From an uncultured Eubacterium sp. (GTDB lineage: Bacteria; Bacillota; Clostridia; Lachnospirales; Lachnospiraceae): a stretch of 6,348 nt of DNA. Both the position numbers and the translations under genes were made by a program. Below the pieces are notes generated by a model, which made no database searches, had not been told where the DNA came from, and saw nothing but the letters and a program-made list of their open reading frames with translations. Shown here piece by piece: positions 1 through 4,291 of the stretch; the stretch's first letter is position 1, and each line of letters opens with the position of its first letter. The DNA is taken from NCBI GenBank assembly GCA_904502145.1, contig CAJGDH010000113.1:1-6348 (forward strand), read 5' to 3'.

Positions 1-41
1 GCGGTACGACATGCGCCGGCTAAAACAACTTTCTTTGCCAT
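1..41 (-). CDS. Thiolase (acetyl-CoA acetyltransferase), N-terminal fragment
   Basis: Read on the minus strand from the ATG at 41, the first 13 codons give MAKKVVLAGACRT. This is the characteristic start of thiolases, where a short beta strand leads into an 'A-x-R-T' turn. The gene leaves the window at position 1, so the catalytic Cys and His residues cannot be checked. A clear ribosome binding site, GGAGGA on the minus strand (49-54), lies 7 nt from the ATG and supports this start. Thiolases of this type condense two acetyl-CoA to acetoacetyl-CoA in the cytoplasm; in clostridia this opens the butyrate pathway, though the degradative direction is also possible. The gene is divergent from the kinase at 685. 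The call rests on 13 residues only; the family is likely, the exact substrate is not determinable. Confidence 0.75.
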   Translation of the reverse strand, partial: MAKKVVLAGACRT

Positions 42-124
42 GTGAAAATCCTCCATTTTCTTGATTTTGCTTAGTGATTGACTCTGGATATCCGTTCATT
101 GGATAGATCAATAAACTTATGTTA

Positions 125-153
125 ATTCTATCACAATCATTATTTCAATGCAA
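125..153 (-). promoter_or_regulatory. Promoter for the thiolase gene
   Basis: On the minus strand TTGCAT (148-153) is followed after 17 nt by TAGAAT (125-130). The three bases before the -10 are TGA, an extended -10 (TGn). The predicted start is near 118, leaving a leader of about 77 nt before the ATG at 41. The -35 is weak (3 of 6 bases), the -10 good (5 of 6). Prediction from sequence only. Confidence 0.6.
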
Positions 154-535
154 CTGTTTTTATTATTAATTTATTAAATAGATGTAATATATGTAAGGTA
201 AATCTGAAAAAAATCAATCTTTTCAACAAAAAAACTACATAGAATGTCCCAATATGGTGAAAAACAAGATATGCAAAATGGGGAAACCCGTCAGAAAAGG
301 GGGTTTTATGCCCGGAAAAGCCGATGGAAAGGGGGCAGATCCATAGGATGAGGCTATGTTAAAAACTGAAATCTATATGAAGAGGGAAAATGTATTGTCA
401 CAGCCGATAAAACTTTGTTAAAAAATAAACGAAATATTGACAAAAAAAGAGCAAATTATCTGCCGGGAACCGTTTTTTTGTCGGAAAAATAACATATCCC
501 GATCCCGCACGGGCTCGGCTGCCGGGAAAGAATCA
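154..535. other. Intergenic stretch without a recognised gene
   Basis: This is the central part of the 634-bp gap between the divergent thiolase and kinase genes. I see no credible coding frame. The text is A-rich with G/C islands that could fold into small hairpins: GGG-GAAA-CCC with a GNRA loop at 280-289, CATAG/CTATG at 342-358, and an imperfect CCGA-CCC/GGG-TCGG hairpin at 499-518. None is followed by a convincing U-tract and none matches a riboswitch class I know. A TTGACA at 436-441 has no good -10 at the right distance. Confidence 0.5.
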
Positions 536-564
536 TTGCAATGCCGGAACGAATCTGTTATGAT
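536..564 (+). promoter_or_regulatory. Promoter for the pyridoxal kinase gene
   Basis: TTGCAA (536-541), a 17-nt spacer, then TATGAT (559-564) preceded by TGT (556-558), an extended -10. Transcription should start near 571, giving a leader of about 114 nt. The -35 lies inside a perfect 10-bp palindrome CATTGCAATG (534-543), which could also be a protein-binding site. Confidence 0.65.
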
Positions 565-576
565 GGACATCTGAAT

Positions 577-629
577 ACCTGCCCCGGGTCACCTGCAGCA
601 GATAAAGGACCTGCAGTCAGATGACCTGC
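577..629 (+). repeat. Four ACCTGC repeats and a dyad in the kinase leader
   Basis: ACCTGC occurs at 577-582, 591-596, 609-614 and 624-629; the two central copies extend to ACCTGCAG. In RNA the same stretch could fold: GGTCA (587-591) with TGACC (622-626), and CTGCAG (593-598) with CTGCAG (611-616), leaving a 12-nt loop. It lies directly after the predicted transcription start, so it could be an operator or a structured leader. I do not recognise a known riboswitch. Function unknown. Confidence 0.5.
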
Positions 630-667
630 CTTATATCTGAGGAGAAAAGAGAAAAGAAAATATGAAC

Positions 668-674
668 AAGGAGG
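668..674 (+). promoter_or_regulatory. Ribosome binding site that decides the kinase start
   Basis: AAGGAGG ends 1 nt before the ATG at 676 but 10 nt before the in-frame ATG at 685. One nucleotide is too short for initiation, so 685 is chosen as the start. Confidence 0.75.
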
Positions 675-684
675 TATGAAACTG

Positions 685-1527
685 ATGACAGATCAAAAAG
701 TTTTGACCATTCAGGACATTTCCTGCATGGGACAGTGTTCACTGACCGTAGCCCTTCCCATCATTTCCGCCTGCGGGATTGAGACGGTCATCCTTCCATC
801 CGCTGTGTTATCCACACATACCGGAGGTTTTACAGGGTTCACTTTCCATGACCTGACGGAGGATATCCCCGGGATCATGGAACACTGGATGAAGGAAGGC
901 CTTAAATATGACTGCCTTTATACAGGCTATCTCGGCAGTATCCTTCAGATCGAGTATGTCCGCCGGCTGGCTGCCAACGTCCTCAACGACGGGGCCAAGC
1001 TGATCGTGGATCCGGCCATGGGAGACAACGGGAAGCTCTACCACGGATTTGATGAAACATTTGCTGCCGAGATGGCAAAACTGTGCGGCAGCGCGGATAT
1101 CATCCTTCCCAACGTCACGGAGGCTTCTTTCATGACAGGGATCGAGTGCCGGCTGGACAACCATGATGAAGCATACATCCTCTCCCTCCTGAAAGCCCTC
1201 GGGGACCTGGGAGCAAAGAAGGTTATCCTCAAGGGTATCCGTTACAATGAGGATGAGATCAGTGTTGCAGTCTATGAATCGGCTACCGGGAAACTGGAAT
1301 ACTATACTACGGAATACATCAACTACCTGTCCCACGGAACAGGTGACTGTTACGCCGCGGCCTTCACCGGCGCCATCATGCAGGGACGGACAGACCTGGA
1401 GGCAGCCGGCATCGCAGCAGATTTTGTGCTTGAGTCCATCAGAAGGACCATGGGGGACGAGACCCACAGATATGGGGTGAAATTTGAGAAAGCCCTGCCC
1501 ATGCTGGTGGCTGAGCTGAATCATTGA
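685..1527 (+). CDS. pdxY: Pyridoxal/pyridoxamine kinase (ribokinase family)
   Basis: A 280-aa cytoplasmic kinase that phosphorylates pyridoxal, pyridoxamine or pyridoxine with ATP, the salvage route to PLP. Visible family features (numbering from the ATG at 685) are the N-terminal strand and substrate region DISCMGQCS (11-19), LSTHTGGF (42-49), TGYLGS (80-85), VDPAMGDNGKLY (108-119), the PNxxE-type metal/ATP motif LPNVTEA (141-147), and the anion-hole/catalytic motif GTGD (218-221), whose Asp221 should be the base. Length is normal for PdxK/PdxY. A start at 676 would sit 1 nt from AAGGAGG, so the ATG at 685 is preferred. It has its own extended -10 promoter. No terminator hairpin follows, so some transcripts may read into the PurF paralog 120 nt downstream. 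Kinase family is certain; the split between PdxK and PdxY, or an HMP-kinase-like activity, cannot be settled from sequence, so the symbol is tentative. Confidence 0.9.
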   Translation: MTDQKVLTIQDISCMGQCSLTVALPIISACGIETVILPSAVLSTHTGGFTGFTFHDLTEDIPGIMEHWMKEGLKYDCLYTGYLGSILQIEYVRRLAANVLNDGAKLIVDPAMGDNGKLYHGFDETFAAEMAKLCGSADIILPNVTEASFMTGIECRLDNHDEAYILSLLKALGDLGAKKVILKGIRYNEDEISVAVYESATGKLEYYTTEYINYLSHGTGDCYAAAFTGAIMQGRTDLEAAGIAADFVLESIRRTMGDETHRYGVKFEKALPMLVAELNH

Positions 1528-1565
1528 TGTTGTAAAAAAATCGCAAAAAAAGATAATTATTACCA

Positions 1566-1594
1566 TTGCATTAATGATGTAAATAACTTATTGT
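1566..1594 (+). promoter_or_regulatory. Possible promoter for the PurF paralog
   Basis: TTGCAT (1566-1571), a 17-nt spacer, and TATTGT (1589-1594). Both boxes are moderate (3/6 and 4/6), but the spacing is ideal and the -35 lies in the CATTGCATT element seen again before thrH. The predicted leader is about 47 nt, ending in AGGAG (1637-1641). Tentative. Confidence 0.4.
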
Positions 1595-1647
1595 TTTAGT
1601 ATATGTGGGAAACAAGAAAACAAAAACTGTGAGAAAAGGAGCTTAAC

Positions 1648-3060
1648 ATGGGTGGATTTTTTGGCACCGCTTTAAAAACGGATTGTGTGACAGATTTATT
1701 TTACGGAGTCGACTACCATTCCCATCTCGGTACAAGACGTGCGGGTATGGCAGTTCACGGTGAAGAAGGTTTTAATCGTGCGATCCACAATATTGAGAAT
1801 TCCCCTTTCCGCACAAAGTTTTACCGCGATGTGGCAGACATGGTGGGCAATCTGGGGATAGGCTGTATCTCCGATTTCGAACCACAGCCCCTTCTGATCA
1901 GTTCCCGTCTGGGGAGCTTTGCCATCACAACTGTAGGCAAGATCAACAACTACGAAGAACTGACTCAGGAACTCTTCAGTAATGACCATTCCCATTTTCA
2001 GGAGATGACCAACGGCCAGATCAATATCACGGAGCTGGTCGCTGCCCTGATCTGTATCAAGGACAGTTTTCTGGAGGGAATCCGTTATGTCCAGGAGAAA
2101 GTGGACGGGTCCATGACATTTCTTCTTATGACTAAAGAGGGATTGTACGCGGCCCGCGACAAGTTCGGCAGAACACCGGTGATCATCGGATGCAAGGATG
2201 AGGGTTATTGTGTGTCCTTCGAGAGTCATGCTTTCATCAATCTGGGTTACAAGCTCTACCGTGAGATGGGCCCCGGCGAGGTGGTCTACATTACTCCTGA
2301 CCAGGTCAAGACCCTGCAGGAACCCGGAGACAAGATGAAGATCTGCTCCTTCCTCTGGGTATACTACGGTTATCCTACCTCCAACTACGAGGGGGTAAAC
2401 GTGGAGCAGATGAGATATCGCTGCGGCAGCATGCTGGCCAGGCGTGACGCGGAGGAGATCAAGCCGGATATGGTGGCGGGTGTTCCCGATTCCGGCATCG
2501 CCCATGCCATCGGTTATTCCAATGAAGCCAAGGTTCCCTACGGGAGACCCTTCATCAAATATACGCCCACCTGGCCCCGTTCCTTCATGCCCACCAATCA
2601 GAATAAGCGGACTCTGATCGCCAAGATGAAACTGATCCCGGTGGAGGCTCTCATCGAGGGAAAGAAGCTTCTGCTGATCGATGACTCTATCGTCAGGGGT
2701 ACCCAGATGCGGGATACCACTGCCTATTTATATGAAAACGGTGCCAAGGAGGTCCATATCCGTCCTGCCTGTCCGCCTCTGGTCTACGGGTGCAAATATC
2801 TGAATTTCTCCCGGTCCAAGTCGGAGATGGAGCTGATCACCCGCCAGGTGATCGAGCAGAGGGAGGGTCCGGACTGCCCCCAGGAGATCCTGGACGAGTA
2901 CACGGATCCGACCACGGAAAGGTACGCCCAGATGGTGGAGGATATCCGGAAAAAACTGAATTTTACTTCTCTTCGTTATCACAGGCTGGATGACCTTCTG
3001 GATTCCATCGGTATCGATCCATGCAAGGTATGTACATACTGCTTCAACGGAAAAGAATAA
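1648..3060 (+). CDS. PurF-like amidophosphoribosyltransferase paralog lacking the catalytic Cys
   Basis: A 470-aa protein with the overall PurF plan: an N-terminal Ntn-type glutaminase domain (about 1-225) and a C-terminal type I phosphoribosyltransferase domain. True PurF makes 5-phosphoribosylamine from PRPP and glutamine. The PRPP loop IDDSIVRGT (344-352) is intact, as are VPDSG (279-283) and the RSFMPTNQNKR region (311-321). The glutaminase is not: the protein starts MGGFFG where active enzymes have CGVFG, so the nucleophile Cys is Gly2. By eye the RYST arginine becomes Ser75, NGN becomes VGK (96-98), and the SDTE aspartate becomes Ile127. Four cysteines, C233, C382, C462 and C465, fall where Bacillus-type PurF binds a [4Fe-4S] cluster. 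AGGAG at 1637-1641, 6 nt from the ATG, fixes the start. Inference: it may use ammonia or another amine with PRPP, or be regulatory. It will often be annotated purF; I leave the symbol empty because the canonical reaction is unlikely. Confidence 0.9.
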   Translation: MGGFFGTALKTDCVTDLFYGVDYHSHLGTRRAGMAVHGEEGFNRAIHNIENSPFRTKFYRDVADMVGNLGIGCISDFEPQPLLISSRLGSFAITTVGKINNYEELTQELFSNDHSHFQEMTNGQINITELVAALICIKDSFLEGIRYVQEKVDGSMTFLLMTKEGLYAARDKFGRTPVIIGCKDEGYCVSFESHAFINLGYKLYREMGPGEVVYITPDQVKTLQEPGDKMKICSFLWVYYGYPTSNYEGVNVEQMRYRCGSMLARRDAEEIKPDMVAGVPDSGIAHAIGYSNEAKVPYGRPFIKYTPTWPRSFMPTNQNKRTLIAKMKLIPVEALIEGKKLLLIDDSIVRGTQMRDTTAYLYENGAKEVHIRPACPPLVYGCKYLNFSRSKSEMELITRQVIEQREGPDCPQEILDEYTDPTTERYAQMVEDIRKKLNFTSLRYHRLDDLLDSIGIDPCKVCTYCFNGKE

Positions 3061-3067
3061 ATTTACT

Positions 3068-3100
3068 TTCAAGACCCGGACCCGGGTCTTGAATTTGTTT
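3068..3100 (+). terminator. Rho-independent terminator after the PurF paralog
   Basis: A perfect 11-bp stem, TTCAAGACCCG (3068-3078) with CGGGTCTTGAA (3083-3093), loop GACC, followed by TTTGTTT (3094-3100). It lies 7 nt after the PurF-paralog stop codon and only 15 nt before the next ATG. The T-tract is broken by one G, so partial readthrough is plausible. Confidence 0.85.
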
Positions 3101-3115
3101 AAGAAAGGAAATGTC

Positions 3116-3547
3116 ATGAAAAACGAGCTTCCTGCAGAGTTTATTAAAGAACTGACCCTGATGACCATACAGAAGGAAGTCAGGTGGATGGAGTACGACA
3201 ATCAGATGGAAGATTTCCGCCTTCAGTCCTGTCTCGACGAGAGCATTTTGGGGGAACTTTCCCTGTTCTTATGCGGATATTGTCCGGATATGGATATGGA
3301 GTTGGCCATCCAGGTATTTGAGGAGGACATGAGAGGGATCTTCTCCTCGATCATCCGGGAAGGAAAGGACCTGAAGCAGATGGAATTCTCCATGGCGGAC
3401 TTCCAGAAAGATTTTGAACTGAATATGCTCGTCTATGCTGCCAATACCCAGGTCCTCCAGAGGGAGATGGAGCAGTCCTACCGGGAGATGAGCCGCAGAC
3501 TGGCTGCCGCGGGCAGCGGCTGTGCAGGATGCCCCGGATGCAGCTGA
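3116..3547 (+). CDS. Unrecognised 143-aa protein with CxxC and C-terminal CxxCxxC
   Basis: I do not recognise a family. The ATG at 3116 is chosen because AAAGGAA (3104-3110) lies just upstream; the open frame extends further left, but that would run back over the PurF-paralog coding region and through the terminator. The protein looks soluble and mostly helical, rich in Glu, Met and Leu, with no signal peptide or membrane segment. Its six cysteines are C39, the CGYC pair (C53, C56) and the tail GCAGCPGCS (C136, C139, C142). The paired spacing suggests a metal or iron-sulfur site, as an inference. It follows the PurF paralog, whose own C-terminus also carries CxxCxxC, but a strong terminator separates them and no separate promoter was found, so expression probably depends on readthrough. 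Spacing, the ribosome binding site and normal codon texture make a real gene likely. Confidence 0.75.
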   Translation: MKNELPAEFIKELTLMTIQKEVRWMEYDNQMEDFRLQSCLDESILGELSLFLCGYCPDMDMELAIQVFEEDMRGIFSSIIREGKDLKQMEFSMADFQKDFELNMLVYAANTQVLQREMEQSYREMSRRLAAAGSGCAGCPGCS

Positions 3548-3561
3548 AGGGTAACCTGTCC

Positions 3562-3590
3562 TTGTAAAGGACGGGATGGGGTGATATAAT
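3562..3590 (+). promoter_or_regulatory. Strong promoter for thrH and the repeat/LRR gene
   Basis: TTGTAA (3562-3567), a 17-nt spacer and a consensus TATAAT (3585-3590) preceded by TGA, an extended -10. The start should be near 3597, leaving a leader of about 76 nt. The -35 overlaps a 9-bp hairpin, CCTGTCCTT/AAGGACGGG (3555-3575), which has no U-tract and so is not a normal terminator for the gene before it. Confidence 0.75.
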
Positions 3591-3615
3591 CTACATCAGC
3601 CGGACTTTTTCACAT

Positions 3616-3652
3616 CAATGCATTGCATTGGTGATGGATTGAAACCTATAAA
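3616..3652 (+). promoter_or_regulatory. Palindrome and possible second promoter before thrH
   Basis: CAATGC-ATT-GCATTG (3616-3630) is a perfect 6-bp inverted repeat with a 3-nt centre, flanked by partly matching ATCA and TGAT. Its right part contains TTGCAT (3623-3628), which with TATAAA (3647-3652) after 18 nt could form a second promoter with a leader of only about 14 nt. It may instead be an operator or leader hairpin for the upstream promoter. Confidence 0.4.
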
Positions 3653-3659
3653 GATAATT

Positions 3660-3665
3660 GGAGGG
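3660..3665 (+). promoter_or_regulatory. Ribosome binding site that decides the thrH start
   Basis: GGAGGG lies 7 nt before the ATG at 3673. An in-frame TTG at 3658 overlaps this site and cannot use it. Confidence 0.8.
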
Positions 3666-3672
3666 TATAAAT

Positions 3673-4284
3673 ATGTATGTAACTTGTTTGGACCTTGAAG
3701 GAGTACTTGTCCCTGAGATCTGGATCGCATTTTCCGAGGCTACGGGGATCCCTGAACTTCGCAGGACCACCAGAGATGAGCCGGATTATGACAAACTGAT
3801 GCATTTCCGTATGGATATTCTGAAGGAGCATCATCTGGGACTGAAGGAGATCCAGGAGACGATCGCCACGATCGAACCCCTTCAGGGAGCGAAGGAGTTT
3901 CTCGACCAGCTCCGTTCCGAGGGACAGGTCATTATCCTCAGTGATACCTTCGAACAGTTTGCCAAGCCCCTGATGGAGAAACTTGGGTGGCCTACGATCT
4001 TCTGCAATACTCTGGAAGTGGCGGAAGACGGAACCATCACCGGGTTTACCATGCGTTGCGACCATTCGAAACTGACTACCGTGAAAGCTCTGCAGTCCTG
4101 CGGCTTTGATACCATCGCCTGCGGGGACAGCTACAATGATCTTGAGATGATCCTGGCCAGCCAGGGCGGATTTCTGTTCCGTTCCACCGAGCAGATCAAG
4201 AAGGATTATCCCCAGCTGCCTGCCTTTGAAGAGTATGACCAGCTGCTAGACGCCATCCGTGGCAAGATCCGCGGCAGAAAATAA
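3673..4284 (+). CDS. thrH: ThrH-type HAD phosphoserine phosphatase / homoserine phosphotransferase
   Basis: A 203-aa cytoplasmic HAD-superfamily enzyme, almost the length of Pseudomonas aeruginosa ThrH (about 205 aa) and alike along its whole length as I remember it. The opening CLDLEGVLVPEIW (5-17) is the ThrH signature: Asp7 is the phosphorylated nucleophile, and Glu9 stands where most HAD enzymes have the second Asp. Further motifs are SDT (90-92, motif II), a Lys near 133 (motif III) and GDSYND (151-156, motif IV, metal-binding Asp152 and Asp156). ThrH of Pseudomonas dephosphorylates phosphoserine and can transfer the phosphate to homoserine, linking serine and threonine synthesis; whether this protein does both is not visible. 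The ATG at 3673 is chosen from GGAGGG 7 nt upstream. It has its own consensus promoter, and its stop lies 7 nt before the next gene, so the two probably form an operon. Confidence 0.9.
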   Translation: MYVTCLDLEGVLVPEIWIAFSEATGIPELRRTTRDEPDYDKLMHFRMDILKEHHLGLKEIQETIATIEPLQGAKEFLDQLRSEGQVIILSDTFEQFAKPLMEKLGWPTIFCNTLEVAEDGTITGFTMRCDHSKLTTVKALQSCGFDTIACGDSYNDLEMILASQGGFLFRSTEQIKKDYPQLPAFEEYDQLLDAIRGKIRGRK

Positions 4285-4291
4285 AAAATCC

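Noticed and set aside
285..306. AAACCC/GGGTTT hairpin as a terminator
   Set aside because: The T bases belong to the stem and no U-tract follows; there is also no gene ending here.
436..457. TTGACA as a promoter -35
   Set aside because: No acceptable -10 at 16-18 nt; the nearest AT-rich match is only about 11 nt away.
662..679. Five-codon minigene (MNKEV) overlapping the kinase ribosome binding site
   Set aside because: The nearest AGGAG (640-644) is 17 nt away, too far for normal initiation, and the ATG arises by chance in an A-rich leader.
808..1566. Minus-strand open frame of 252 codons
   Set aside because: It is antisense to the pyridoxal kinase, which has all its family motifs; the minus translation is Cys/His-rich text without recognisable domains.
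1696..2505. Minus-strand open frame of 269 codons
   Set aside because: It is antisense to the PurF paralog, with no ribosome binding site or recognisable domain.
2990..3115. N-terminal extension of the 143-aa protein
   Set aside because: It would overlap the PurF paralog and read through the terminator stem; the ribosome binding site near 3106 fits the ATG at 3116.
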